A stretch of DNA of 64,000 nt from DASXMT01 sp963812965 (GTDB lineage Bacteria > Actinomycetota > Acidimicrobiia > Acidimicrobiales > RAAP-2). The DNA is taken from the NCBI GenBank assembly GCA_963812965.1, contig CAWEXG010000006.1:248001-312000 (forward strand), given 5' to 3'. The translations under genes were made by a program, and so were the position numbers. Under the pieces are notes generated by a model. It was not told the DNA's origin. It made no database searches and was given only the letters and a program-made list of their open reading frames with translations. This document shows positions 11,506 through 22,321 of the stretch, piece after piece; positions within the stretch are counted from its first letter, which is position 1; every line of letters starts with the position of its first letter.

Positions 11506-11534
11506 ATCTAACTCCAGGTTCTTTATCTTGTCAA
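11506..11534 (-). promoter_or_regulatory. sigma-70-type promoter of cassette A
   Basis: On the minus strand, -35 TTGACA (11534-11529) and -10 TTAGAT (11511-11506) are separated by 17 bases. The -35 is a perfect consensus, and the same pair occurs in front of B and C. Transcription should begin near 11499, giving a leader of about 240 nt. Confidence 0.75.
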
Positions 11535-11705
11535 GAGACATTTGTGAGCAAGCATCATGACCAGGGAGCGCGTGTCGGTGTGTGGCTGTTGTCGGGACCG
11601 AGGGCGAGGCTGGACGAGTTAGTAGACACCAACCAACGAGCGAGTTGAAAAGCGTCAACCTGGATGTGCGGCCGGAATCCGCGGGGCATCAGGTATTCGT
11701 CCTCC

Positions 11706-11993
11706 TCAGGCTGGGACGGGCTCGGCCTTTCTGGTGCTTTCGCCCACGAGCTCACTGCTCGGTGGCAGGTCGAGCGCCTTCTCTACGATGTCACGAGCGT
11801 GCTGATGAGCTTCTTCGAGCGTCTCTCCTTCGACGATGAACTCGACCTCGACCGCCCCAGTCCCAAGAGCTGCCCCAACCGAGGGATCCTCGATGTCCGC
11901 GTCAACAAGGTGCCCCATGACGTCGTCGAGCAGCGCCTCGACGACGTCGGGTTCTCCACGCAGCCTCACCTCGAGCACGATCTGCCACTTCAT
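11706..11993 (-). CDS. small conserved-looking protein of unknown function
   Basis: A 95-residue protein with a clear GGAGG ribosome-binding site five bases before its ATG. The first 75 residues (WQIVLEVRLRGEPD ... VEVEFIVEGETLEEAHQHA) look like an alternating beta-alpha-beta ferredoxin-like fold, followed by a polar tail. I do not recognise the family. It lies between the promoter of cassette A and a divergent helicase gene. Codon use fits a real gene. Confidence 0.65.
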   Translation of the reverse strand: MKWQIVLEVRLRGEPDVVEALLDDVMGHLVDADIEDPSVGAALGTGAVEVEFIVEGETLEEAHQHARDIVEKALDLPPSSELVGESTRKAEPVPA

Positions 11994-12133
11994 GGTTCCT
12001 CCATCGTTACCAGCATGGCTGACGTCTGAGCCAGCTTGCGGAACCCGTCAACCCGAATGCGACACCGGGAGGCATCGACACGTTCACCATTCGCGCCCCT
12101 CGGGGTGATACAGGCCTTGGGTAGATTCCTCAG

Positions 12134-15116
12134 GTGCGCTCCCCCGTCTCCATCCCCACCGAGCTCGGACGTGGCGTCGTGCTCTTGCCGGGAAGGGCAG
12201 CCCCTGCACCCTGGGCGAACGTGCCTCGTGTCCTGGTCGACGACGACGTCTTCGCCTCCCCCGGTCCTGTTGTCGACACGCTCCACGCTGCGTGGGCAGA
12301 TCGGCGCCCGGTCGTCGTAGAGCTGGGCGTCGATGCCGGTCGGTTGCGTGAACCCGAGCGGTGCGACATCCCGCCATATGCGCTGACTCCCGCCTTCGAG
12401 CTCGTACGCGAGCGGCTGCACTTCTTGGTCTGGGCCAACACCTACGACGCTCGTGGCGACGAGCTCATCTGGTGGCACGGGCGGAAAGCGGCACGGCGGT
12501 TCGCTGCACAGGGCGTGCAGCTCGGTGGCGACGCAGACGTGCTGCTGGCCGACGGGACTCCTGTCTTCATCGACGGTGGTCCGTCGCACCCACCGCTCCT
12601 CGACAGCGGTACCCGGGTCGTTCACCGATGGAGCGCCGAGGCCGGAGCACTCGGTTTCGCTCGTCACGACGCTCCTCGTGGAGACCTGGCCCCCGACCAG
12701 CTCGCCGCCGTCAGCCACGCTTCGGGTCCGGCCCGGATCATCGCTCCCGCTGGCTCGGGCAAGACCCGGGTTCTCACCGAACGGCTTCGCCACCTCCTGG
12801 CCGACCGCAACGTCAACCCGTCGTCGGTGACCGTCCTTGCCTACAACGTCAAGGCTGCTGACGAGCTTCGGGAGCGGTGCAGCGACCTCGTCACATCGGC
12901 CGGCCCGACCATTACACCTGGCGGCCCGGCCGCCGGCCCGACTATCAGGACGCTCAACAGCATCGGGCTCGCCATCTGCAACGAGCACGGTGGTGACGGC
13001 CGGCTCTCGGTCCTGGGCGACAACGAGGTACGGGACATCATCGAGTCCCTGTTCGAGATCAAGCACCGAGCCAACACCGACACGGTGGCGCCGTACATCG
13101 AGGCGTTGTCGAGCATCCGACTGGGCCTCGTGGCTCCGCAGGACGCCGAGGAGCTCCATCCGGATGCTGCAGGCATCGCCGACGGCTTCGACCGCTACCG
13201 ACAGGCCCTGGTCGATGCCAAGGCTGTCGACTTCGACGAACAGATCTACCGCGCCATCGAGATCCTCCTCACCAACCCCTCCGCTCGGGCGGAAGCCCAG
13301 GGACGGTGTCGATCGCTGCTGGTCGACGAGTTCCAGGACCTGAACCCTGCCCACCTCCTCCTCATCCGGCTCTTGTGCGCACCGGGGTACGACTGCTTCG
13401 GTGTGGGCGATGACGACCAGGTCCTCTACGGCTACGCGGGCGCCACGCCCGAGTACCTGATCCACTTCGATCGCTACTTCCCCGGCGCCGCCCATCACCC
13501 CCTCGAGGTGAACTACCGGTGTCCGGCTGTTGTGGTGAACGCTGCGAGTTGCTTGCTGTCTTACAACGCGGCACGAGTGGACAAAGCAATCAGGTCGGCC
13601 AAACCACTGGCAGGGGGCGCAGGCGACTCGGAAGCTCTCGTCATCCACCAGGTTCCCGGCGAACAGCTGGCATCGCTCGCCGCCGTCACCATCTCTGAAT
13701 GGCGGAAGACCGGCGTCTCGTTGGCCGACATGGTGGTGCTGGCCAGGGTCAACTCAGCCCTGCTCCCCATACAGGTGGCACTGAGTGAGACCGGTGTCCC
13801 CTACTCCTCGACGTTGAACGCCCGGGTGCTCGGTCGCACCGGGGTGCGGACGGCGTTCGCCTACCTCAGGATGGGGGTACGCCCTGACCGCATCAGCCGA
13901 CGGGACATCGAGGACACCATCCGCCGACCGTCACGGGGCATCGCCCCGAACGTGGTGTCCATGCTCACCAACAGCTCACACACCTCGGTGGACGACATCA
14001 GGCGTCTGGCTCGCAACCTCAGCGGACGGGACGTCCCCAAGCTGCAGGCGTACGCCGCCGACATCGACACGGTGGCCCGCGCCTGCACCGGAACCACCGC
14101 CTCGGCGCTGCGGACCATTCGGGTCGAGCTGAAGCTGGGCGAGACGATGGACGTGCTCGACGCCTCCCGGGAGGAGCCGGACCGCTCCACCCACAACGAC
14201 GACCTCATGGCGCTCGAGTCCGTGGCGGCCTTCCATCCCGAGGTGGCCACGTTCGGTCAGTGGTTGCGGGACGTCCTGGAGCGGCCTCAGGGCAGCGCGG
14301 CTCAGGACGGCGAGACCGAGGACGGTCAGACCCGGGACAGTGTGCTGCTGTCCACGGTGCACCGGATCAAGGGGCGGGAGTGGGACCGGGTCATCGTCTT
14401 CGGTGCCTCGGGCGGGCTGTTCCCCCATCGGCTCAGCAGTGACGTCGAGGGCGAGCGTCGGGTCTTCCACGTGGCCCTCACCCGCGCCCGAGAACAGGCG
14501 GTTGTCCTCGCAGACGAATCGTCACCATCGTTCTTCCTCGACGAGCTCGATGGCAGCAAACCCCGTGCACCGCGGCAAGACGAGTACGGGACGACCGAAA
14601 GAGTCGGTGACACCGGGGTCGGGTCGGGACACCAGCCTCGCCGCCGTGCTGGGAGTGCTGGTCGAGATCGGGGGAATGGCCGGCCGCATCGTGGAGCTCA
14701 GGGACGGTGAGGCTCTCCTCTCGGTCGGCACGTCGACCCTGTCGGTACCCTTCGGGTCCGAGGTACAGGTGGAAGGGTCCCGGGTTCGTCTGGGGCCGCC
14801 CGACCGGACAGCAGAAGCAGCGCGTCGAGCCGCCAGGCGTGATGACAAGCGCGCCGCCAAACAGAGCGACGGCTACGTCCCGGTGGAACCCACGGAAGCC
14901 AGCGAGGCGCTCCGAGCATGGCGAAAGGAGACGGCCCGGAAGGACGGGATGCCCCCGTACATCGTGCTCAGCGATCGCCACCTGGAGGGGATCGTCGAGG
15001 CAGCTCCCGCCACGCTGGCCGAGCTGGGAGCGTGCAAGGGCATCGGCCCGATGAAGCTGGAGAAGTGGGGAGACGAGATCCTGGCCGTGCTGGCAGAAGG
15101 GTCTGGCCAGGAGTAG
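12134..15116 (+). CDS. UvrD/PcrA-family ATP-dependent 3-prime to 5-prime DNA helicase with HRDC domain (UvrD2-like; one frameshift)
   Basis: A superfamily 1 helicase. An N-terminal extension of about 190 residues has no family I know. The helicase core follows: motif I APAGSGKTRVLTE, motif II LLVDEFQDLNPAH, motif III VGDDDQVLYGYAGA, motif IV VNYRCP, motif V STVHRIKGREWDRVIVFG and motif VI HVALTRAREQ. The frame changes between about 14560 and 14620; the continuation (MAGRIVELRDGEALLSVG onward) carries an HRDC domain with LRAWRKETARKDGMPPYIV and GIGPMKLEKWG, ending at 15116. Actinobacterial UvrD2 proteins have this helicase-plus-HRDC layout, and I assign it to that group. The GTG at 12134 is the likely start; the gene diverges from the small unknown gene. 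Role: unwinding DNA in repair or replication. Confidence 0.88.
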
Positions 15117-15135
15117 CAGGTTCCAGAAGAGCCGG

Positions 15136-15208
15136 CTCCGGGGGGAGGGCTCGAACCTCCAACATCCGGCTCCAAAGGCCGACGTTCTGCCAATTGAACT
15201 ACCCCGGA
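15136..15208 (-). tRNA. tRNA-Gln (anticodon TTG)
   Basis: The minus strand folds as a 73-nt cloverleaf: acceptor TCCGGGG/CCCCGGA, D-stem GTTC/GAAC, anticodon stem TCGGC/GCCGG with loop CTTTGGA giving anticodon TTG, T-stem GGAGG/CCTCC with TTCGAGC loop, discriminator G followed by CC. It reads CAA codons for glutamine. Confidence 0.92.
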
Positions 15209-15338
15209 AGGTTCGCTCGGCGGTCCAGTCACCGCCTACGCAAGGTCCACAGGCTAGTGGGCAGGGCGGGGCCGAGGGAAAGAGAGGAACCGATGGTGGG
15301 GAGTAATGGCCCAACCACCCCAGTAGGCTCCCGCAGCA

Positions 15339-16011
15339 ATGAAGATCCTGGTGGTCGACGACGACTCAGCGGTCAGTGGTGCGCTCAACCGGGCATTGCG
15401 CCTCGAAGGCTACGAGGTGGCGGTGGCCGCAGACGGGCCTGCGGCGCTCGAGGAAGTTGCGATCAGGCCACCCGATGCGCTGGTCCTGGACCTTGGGCTC
15501 CCCACCATCGACGGGCTCGAGGTGTGCCGCCGCATCCGGGCCGCCGGTGACGACACGCCGGTGCTGATACTGACCGCCCGGGACGCCATCAACGACCGGG
15601 TCCAAGGGCTCGACGCTGGGTGCCGACGACTACCTGGTGAAGCCGTTCGCCCTGGCCGAGCTGTTGGCCCGGCTGCGTGCGCTGCTCCGGCGCCGACCCA
15701 ACGACACCGGCGAGCTGCTCCAGTTCAGCAACCTCACACTGGATCCGGCCAGTCGTGAGGCCAAGCGGGGCGACCGGGAGTTTCCGCTGACCCGGATCGA
15801 GTTCGACCTGTTGGAGCTACTGCTCCGTCATCCTCGGCAAGTGCTCACCCGAGAGCTCATCCTCGACCGTGTGTGGGGCTACTCCTTCGACTCCGGCACC
15901 AACTCCTTGGCCGTCTACGTCGGCTACCTCCGGCGCAAGACCGAAGCCGGCGGCGAGCCTCGCCTGATCCACACGGCACGGGGCGTGGGATACGTGCTGC
16001 GAGAACAGTGA
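15339..16011 (+). CDS. OmpR-family response regulator (MprA-like; one frameshift)
   Basis: Receiver domain first: acidic pair at residues 7-9 (VVDDD), phospho-acceptor aspartate in ALVLDLGLPTIDG, conserved threonine in LILTARD, and lysine in DDYLVKPF. A winged-helix DNA-binding domain follows (LTRIEFDLLELLLRHPRQV, then the recognition region NSLAVYVGYLRRKTE). The frame breaks at about 15617, where GGG in GACGCTGGGTGCC carries one G too many; removing it gives DAGADDYLVKPF and a normal protein of about 223 residues. The stop overlaps the start of the histidine kinase (GTGA), so the two are translationally coupled. Similarity to the MprA/PrrA group suggests envelope-stress control, but the regulon is unknown. 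Confidence 0.9.
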
Positions 16012-17395
16012 CCTTCCGAGCCCGGTTGGTGGTGGCGGCGACCACGGCGGTGGTCATCGCCGTGGTGCTTGCCTCGGTCGCTGCCTATGTCGTGGCTCAC
16101 AACTCGCTGACCGGCTCCATCGACGACACCTTGGTCCAACAAGCACAAGCCGGTGTGACTTCGAGACTCCAGACCGGTTGCACCGCAACAACGGGGCAGT
16201 GCGAACAGTATGTGGCTCCGGACGGCACCACCGAGCTCGGACGCCAGCCCGTGCTCCCGGTCACCTCCTCGGTGCGCGCCGCCGCTGCCGCTGCCGCTCT
16301 CGGGAAGAACCCGACCTACTACTTCACAACCCTGACCGTCAACGACGTCCACGCCCGGGAGATCGTCTACCCCTTCTCCAACGCCGTCGAGTACCAGACG
16401 TACGAAGGCGAGATCATCGGCGTCACCGGAGGCGCCGTACAGCTGACGGCACCGCTGACCGGTGTCGACCACGAGCTCAGGAACCTGCTCATCGACCTTT
16501 GGATCATCGCTGCCGTGGGCGTGACCTTGGCCATCCTGCTGGGGTTCCTGGTTGGTCGCACGGCGTTGGTACCGCTGAACAGCCTGACCGAATCGGTGGA
16601 AGAGCTGGCCGAGACGACCGACGTATCGCAACGCCTGGAGGCCGGGGGAGTGGACGAGCTCGGGCGCCTGCGTCGGGCCTTCAACCGCCTGCTGGCTGCG
16701 CTCGACTCGTCCCGGGATGCTCAGCGCCAGCTGGTCCTCGACGCCTCCCACGAGCTCCGAACCCCGCTCACCAGCCTGAAGACGAACATGGAGGTGGCTC
16801 GCCGGCTCGACGAGCTGGACCCCGACGAACGACAGGTGTTGATCAACGATGTCCTGACCCAGCTCGACGAGCTGACCTCCTTGGTCGGGGACCTGTCGGA
16901 GCTGGCACGTGGCGATCAGCCGGCGCCGACGGGAGGGACCGTCCGTCTGGACATGGTCGTAGCCGATGCCGTCTCGATGGCCATCACCCACGGTCGCAGC
17001 CGGGCCGTGACCTTCTCCACCGCTCTGGAACCGAACTGGGCCTCGGGATCGAGGGTCGCATCGAACGGGCCGTGGGGAACCTGCTCGACAACGCGCTGAA
17101 GTGGAGCCCCGACGGGGGCGTGGTCGAGGTGGCCTGCGCCAGGGGCACGGTCATCGTCCGGGACCACGGTCCGGGGATCGACGACGCCGACCTCGAGCAC
17201 ATCTTCGACCGTTTCTATCGAGCCCCCGCTGCTCGAGGCCGGCCGGGGTCGGGTCTGGGTCTGGCCATCGTGGCCCAAGTGGCACGGGAAGAGGGTGGGT
17301 CGGTGGTGGCCGGCCATGCTCCGGGAGGTGGCGCGCTGTTCCGGTTGACCCTCGTCGAGGTGCCGCCTGACGAGGCGGTCGACGAAGAGGGTTGA
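16008..17395 (+). CDS. membrane sensor histidine kinase (MprB-like; one frameshift)
   Basis: Partner of the preceding regulator, starting with GTG overlapping its stop. Order of parts: transmembrane helix 1 (LVVAATTAVVIAVVLASVAA), an extracytoplasmic sensor region of about 130 residues, transmembrane helix 2 (IIAAVGVTLAILLGFLVG), HAMP, DHp domain with the phospho-histidine in LDASHELRTPLTSLK, then the ATPase domain with N-box ERAVGNLLDNALKWS, G1 DHGPGID, F-box FDRFYRA and G2 GSGLGLAIV. The frame shifts near 17020-17040 between the DHp and ATPase parts, again probably an indel. The C-terminal tail is short and acidic. Two cysteines in the sensor region (GCTATTGQC) could form a disulfide. Confidence 0.9.
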
Positions 17396-17541
17396 GTGGG
17401 GCTGAGGGGGGGGCGTGGGGGCCGTTGTGGGGCGGCGGTGGCGAGGCTGGCGGGCCGGGGGCGAGGCCGACTGGCGCCGACGAGGACCGGGCGGGGCCGG
17501 CATGGCGCTCCGGGCTGGTGGCGGCTAGCCTGCCGCACGAC

Positions 17542-17643
17542 ATGGGATCGCTGATCAAGAAGCGCCGCAAGCGCATGCGTAAGAAGAAGCACAAGAAGAT
17601 GCTGAAAGCCACTCGCTGGCAACGGCGGGCTGCAGGCAAGTAA
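17542..17643 (+). CDS. ribosomal protein bS22
   Basis: A 33-residue, extremely basic protein starting MGSLIKKRRKRMRKKKHKKM and ending RRAAGK. It matches the actinobacterial small-subunit protein bS22 (AURKAIP1/COX24-type peptide) known from mycobacterial ribosomes, in both length and sequence. The ATG at 17542 is chosen because the family starts with MGS. It lies between the histidine kinase and the convergent ispE gene; its own promoter is not evident in the G-rich upstream stretch. Confidence 0.9.
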   Translation: MGSLIKKRRKRMRKKKHKKMLKATRWQRRAAGK

Positions 17644-17811
17644 CCCCTGGGTGGGCGGCTCGCCCTCCGTCCCCCTACCGATCATCGGTGTACTGGGGCT
17701 GAGACCGGAGCCGGAACTGGAGCTGGAGCTGCCAGGACGACTGATCAGCCGGTTCTCACCGGTGCTCAGGTTGTGCAGGTGCGGGAGGCCTACGAACAGT
17801 CCTGACCGCGA

Positions 17812-18684
17812 TCAGACGACCGACCTGGTCACCGTCAAAGCCACCGCCGCTATCGCTCGATCACCGCCATCGCCACCCTCGAGCCGTAGCGACGACCGCC
17901 CCTGTAAGCCCAGCTCCTCCGACGTGCCCTCCACGAACCACGTCGAACCACTACCCGCCAGTCGAGGACGTATCCCGGATGCCTCGGCAAGCACATCTCG
18001 CCACCGGGCCAGGCGCGGCTCCACCGCAATCGCCGCCTCTTCCAGATCGTTGGCCAGATCGCTCGTCTCTGGTTGTCCGGGTGGCGATCCAGCGGGCGAC
18101 GCCAGCTGACGGGGCTCCGCCCGGAGACGCCAGCCTCACTGAGCTCGTCCCACTTCCGGTAGACAGCCGCCGTATCGACCCCGAACGGGGGCAGCAACAG
18201 CACGAACCGCCGCTCCTCGTACGGCAGCGACTCGACCGACTCGCCGATCCCGCTCACGGACGCTCGCCCACCCACCAGGCAGAACGGCACGTCGGCGCCG
18301 AGCTGCGCCGCCAGGTCCAGATCGGTGCATCCGGCCCACCGGAGGACAGCGGCAGCGTTCGACGAGCCCCCACCCAGACCGGCCCCGGGTGGGATCCTCT
18401 TGATCAGATGGACACGGGCCTCCCGGCCCACGGCAGCGAGAGCCCGCACCACCAGATTGTCGGGGCCGACCGGGACCACCCTCGCCTCGCTCCGGCCCCG
18501 CTCCCGCCGTGTACGGGACTGCCGGCTCGACGGTCAACCCGGTGCCCGATCCCACCACCAAGGTGTCGTGGAGGTCGAGCTCCACCATCTCGGCCTCGAG
18601 CTCGTGGTAGCCGTCGGGCCGTACACCGGTGATCCGTAGCGACAACGTGAGCTTGGCCGGGGCGAAGAGCTCCACGACCGGCAC
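17812..18684 (-). CDS. ispE: 4-diphosphocytidyl-2-C-methyl-D-erythritol kinase (frameshifted)
   Basis: IspE phosphorylates CDP-methylerythritol in the non-mevalonate isoprenoid pathway. Recognisable parts are the N-terminus ELFAPAKLTLSLRITG with VRPDGYHE, the GHMP-kinase ATP loop IPPGAGLGGGSSNAAAVLR, GADVPFCLVGG, and the C-terminal GSGSTWFVEG motif near 17970. These fall in different frames, with breaks near 18490, 18120 and 18030, so at least three indels are needed to restore a chain of about 290 residues. It is the last gene of the minus-strand series metG-tatD-ksgA-ispE. The cluster is complete in order, which argues for sequence errors rather than gene death, since ispE should be essential in an organism using this pathway. 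Confidence 0.85.
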
Positions 18685-18769
18685 GGCGCCCTCCGACGGG
18701 ACTCCCTCCGCGGCGACACCCTCAGGCGAACACCCCCGGGCGGGACATCAGCAGACGAACGATCGACCA

Positions 18770-19658
18770 TCAGCGCGCCGCTCCGGCCAGCCGACCCCAC
18801 TCTTCGAGGGTGAGCTCCTCGGCACGGGCCGTCGGCTCGATCCCTGCCTCGTCGAACGCCCCCGGGGCCACCAGGCCCTCGAGGGAACGCCGGAGCATCT
18901 TGCGGCGGTGGGCGAACCCTCCCCGGACAACCTCGAACAGTCGCTCGTACGGCACCGATCCGGCGTCCTCACCAGGGTTCGGCCGCCGGACCAAGCGCAC
19001 CAGCACCGACTCGACACGCGGTCGCGGCACGAACACCGACGCCGGCACCCGCCCGACCACCTTCGCCGTGGCCCAGTAGGCGACCTTCACCGACACCGCC
19101 CCGTACGCCTCGTCGCCCACGGTCCGGCGGCCAGCCGCTCCCCCACCTCCCGCTGCACCATGACCAGCAGCGAGCCGACCTGGGGCGCCTCCTCCAGGAC
19201 ACGGATCACCAGAGGAGTGGCCACGTTGTAGGGCAGGTTGGCCACCAGCGCCCACGGCTCGGTTCCTCCGGGACCCCCGCGCCACCCACACCGTCGTCGG
19301 GGCCGATGCCCCCGTCGCCGCCTCCGCCGCCGCCAAGCAACTCCGGCCAGTCGAGCTGCAGCGCGTCCGCCTCGACCACCCGGACACCGAGCGGCTCCAC
19401 CTGCTTGCCGGAGCACCGGCAGCAAGCGGCGGTCGATCTCGACCGCAGTCACCCCGGCCCCCGCCTCGGCCAGGGCGAGCGTGAGCGATCCGAGCCCGGC
19501 ACCGATCTCGACCACCGGTTGCCCGGCTGCACGTCGGCGAGACGGACGATGCGGCGGACGGTATTGGCGTCGGCGACGAAGTTCTGCCCCAGCGCCCGAC
19601 TCGGACGGAGGTCGTTGTCGGCCAGGAGCTCGTGGATGTCGGCTCGACCGTGGGTCAC
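18770..19658 (-). CDS. rsmA: 16S rRNA adenine dimethyltransferase RsmA/KsgA (frameshifted)
   Basis: This enzyme makes the two dimethyladenosines at the end of 16S rRNA during small-subunit assembly. Visible segments: RPSRALGQNFVADANTVRRI near the start, SAM-binding VEIGAGLGSLTLALAE, EADALQLDWPELL, the catalytic ANLPYNVATPLVIR motif, VMVQREVGERLAA, and the C-terminal domain (PRPRVESVLVRLVRRP, RRKMLRRSL). The frame changes at least three times (about 19520, 19400-19270 and 19130). A GTG at 19658 gives the start VTHGRADIHELL. A glycine-rich stretch (GGGGGGDGG, about 19310-19330) sits in the middle and may be lineage-specific or affected by errors. Confidence 0.87.
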
Positions 19659-19684
19659 GGGCCGATCGGCGTCACGAGGACCAG

Positions 19685-20594
19685 TCAGAGATCGAAGAGG
19701 GCCCGGGCGCAACGGGTCGACGAGTCGGCCATCTACGTCAGCCGACGAGCCCTTGGCCGTGGCCACCGCCGCACCGACCAGTGGACACCCGGCCGGCTCG
19801 TTGACCGATCCCCGGTGAGGAACCGGGCCAAGAAACGGCGAGTCGGTCTCCACCAGCAGCCGGTCGGTCGGGCACAGCTGCGGCCGCCTCCCGAACGTCG
19901 CCTGCGTTCTTGAAGGTGACGATGCCGCTGAACGAGAGGAACGCACCGATGTCCAGGCACCGTCGGGCCTCGGTCGGACCGCCGGTGAAGCAGTGGAAGA
20001 CCGTCCGCTCCGGCACACCGGTCGCTGCCAGCACGTCGAACGTGTCGTCCCACGCCTCCCGGGTGTGGATCACCAGGGCCAGACCATGGCGCGCGGGCCA
20101 GCTCGATCTGGGCGGCGAACGCGTCCCGCTGCGCGTCCCTCGGCGAGTGGTCGTAGTGGTAGTCGAGCCCGCACTCCCCCACTGCCGCCACCACCGGTAC
20201 GCTCCGGTGGCGTCGACCGTCCGAGCAGCGGCGTCGAGCACGGCCACGGCCTCGTCGACCCCGTCGCAGGCGTCGTGAGGGTGCAGCCCCACGGTCGCCC
20301 AGGCCTCGATGCCCTCGGCCTGAGCCGGCGAACCCGGCGCATCGGAGCTCTGAGCCAGCGCCACCGCCTCGGCGGAGGAGCCGGCATCGGTGCCCACACA
20401 GACCATACGGGTCACGCCGGCCTCCGAGGCCCGCGCCAGAGCGCCGTCCAGCGGCGTGGCATGGACGCGCCGGACCATTGGCCAGTCCGGCGCTCCGCAC
20501 CAGCGCTCGCACCTTCCGTCCCGGAACCCGTCCGAAGGTACTCACCCTGCAGGTGGCAGTGGGAGTCGAACCACTCCAGCACGGCGTCGCTCAT
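19685..20594 (-). CDS. tatD: TatD-family metal-dependent hydrolase (frameshifted)
   Basis: A TIM-barrel metallo-hydrolase; the family includes 3-prime exonuclease and DNase activities. Seen in order: FDSHCHLQGEY (metal ligands), VGLHPHDA, GECGLDYHYDHSP, LVIHTREAWDDTFDVL, VFHCFTGG, and LLVETDSPFL before a C-terminus ending ARALFDL. About five frame changes are needed (near 20470, 20200, 20110, 19880 and 19730), yet all catalytic motifs survive. The stop at 19685-19687 lies 27 bases before the ksgA start, consistent with an operon. Confidence 0.85.
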
Positions 20595-20706
20595 CCGCTA
20601 CCTCCCCCTGTTCACGCCGTGTACCCCGATTTCACCGCCGTGTATTCCGAGTCATCGCCCTGCTCCCGCTATCACGCTCTGCTTCCAGGTCACGCTCTGC
20701 TCCGAG

Positions 20707-22223
20707 TCACGCTCTCCGCCGTGGGAAGAGAGGATCGCCTTTCTCGACCGGAAGACCTCCGGCGTACCGACCCCAGGACGCGTCCGTCGGGCAGTCGTGC
20801 GTCAACGAGGGCTGGCACCCAGGCCGATCCGGCGCCAGATCTCGTCGCCGGCGTCGGCATGGCCGGAGCGATGAGCAGCGCCACGATCCGGAGCGACCTC
20901 GAGGGCCTCGCCGAGCGACAGCGTCGACCGCTGGGACCGGTGTCCGACTTCCACGGCTCGACGGTCTCCAGCTCGGCGTTGGTCTCCCGGATCAGACGCC
21001 ACGTCGACTCGAGCGCCGATGGGGTTACGAGGCGTTCCAGGCCGTCGACGGCCTCGGTGGTCACCGTCGCCGCCACTGCAGCCAGCCGGCTGTCCGGTGC
21101 CGGCGCCGGACCGACACCGTTGCACTTGCTCGCCGACCACGGTGGTCACCCGAGCCAGCAGGTTGCCGAGGTTGTTGGCCAGATCGGCGTTGTAGCGGGC
21201 GGTCGATGCCCTCGGCAGAGAAGTCGCCGTCGGAGCCGAGAGGGGTGTCCCGCAACAGGTGGTACCGGACAGCGTCCACCCCGTAGTCGGCGATGAGATC
21301 GGCGGGGGCGATCTGGTTGAGACTCGACTTCGACATCTTCTCGCCACCGACCAGGAGCCAGCCGTGGACCTGCACGTGCGCAGGCGGGTCGATGCCCGGC
21401 GGCCATGCACATCGCCGGCCACCACACGCAGTGGAAGCGGATGATCTCCTTGCCGATCAGGTGGTGGACGGCCGGCCACCAGGCGGTGAACCGCTCTTCG
21501 TCCTCGCCGTACCCGATGGCGGTCAGATAGTTCACCAACGCGTCGTACCAGACGTAGAACACGTGCTCGCGGATCCCAGGGCACCGGGATCGCCCCAGTT
21601 GAGCGAGGTCCGGGTGATCGAGATGTCCTGGAGACCGCCCTTGATGAAGCTGAGCGCCTCGTTGCGCTTGGCCTCGGGTACCACCGCGTCGGGTTGCGCT
21701 CGTACCACTCGATCAGCCGGTCCTCGAAGGCGCTGAGCCGGAAGAAGTAGTTCTCCTCCTCCAGCACCTCCACCGGTCGCGGTGGATCGGGCACAGGTTC
21801 CCGTCGAGCAGCTCGGTCTCGTTGTAGTACTGCTCGCAGGGGACGCAGTAGAGCCCGCTGTACGTGTCCTTGACGATCCAGCCGTTGTCGTAGATCTTCT
21901 GGAGGAACTGCTGCACCGTGCGGTGATGGCGTGGCTCGGTGGTCCGGATGAAGTCGTCGTTGCTGATGTTCAGCTCGGCCCACGCCGTCGGCGAAACGGG
22001 CCGAGAGCCGATCCGTCCACTCCTGTGGCGTGACCCCATGCTCGTCTGCGGCACGAGCCACCTTCTGGCCGTGCTCGTCGGTTCCGGTCAGGAAGAAGAC
22101 GTCGTCGCCGACCAGCCGGTGCCATCGGGCCAGCGCGTCGGCGTTCACCGTGCAGTAGGCGTGGCCGACGTGCGGAGCGTCGTTGACGTAGTAGATCGGG
22201 GTCGTGACGTAGAAGCGGGGCAC
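20707..22223 (-). CDS. metG: methionyl-tRNA synthetase (frameshifted)
   Basis: Class I synthetase charging tRNA-Met. The start at 22223 gives VPRFYVTTPIYYVNDAPHVG with the HIGH-type motif HVGH, followed by GTDEHGQKVARAA. The KMSKS loop is intact (GGEKMSKSSLNQIAP near 21320), and the anticodon-binding helical domain follows (LANNLGNLLARVTTVVG, then WRLIRETNAELETVEPWK). The end, GLPVEKGDPLFPRRRA with a stop at 20707-20709, is typical of actinobacterial MetG. At least six indels interrupt the frame (for example near 22000, 21780, 21590, 21390, 21120, 20930). Total length about 505 residues is normal. It heads the metG-tatD-ksgA-ispE series. Confidence 0.88.
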
Positions 22224-22321
22224 CGCCGGTAGCGTACCGACCCGGACCACCCCGACCGGTCACCTGCCGGCTCGGTCCCCGGTTCAGCCGCCGTTGAGCC
22301 GCCAGTTCAGCTACCGGCTCG

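Noticed and set aside
11260..11540. c-di-GMP or c-di-AMP riboswitch in the cassette leaders
   Set aside because: The known core sequences (GEMM tetraloop-receptor pattern or ydaO conserved helices) are absent; the leader is left as an unknown structure.
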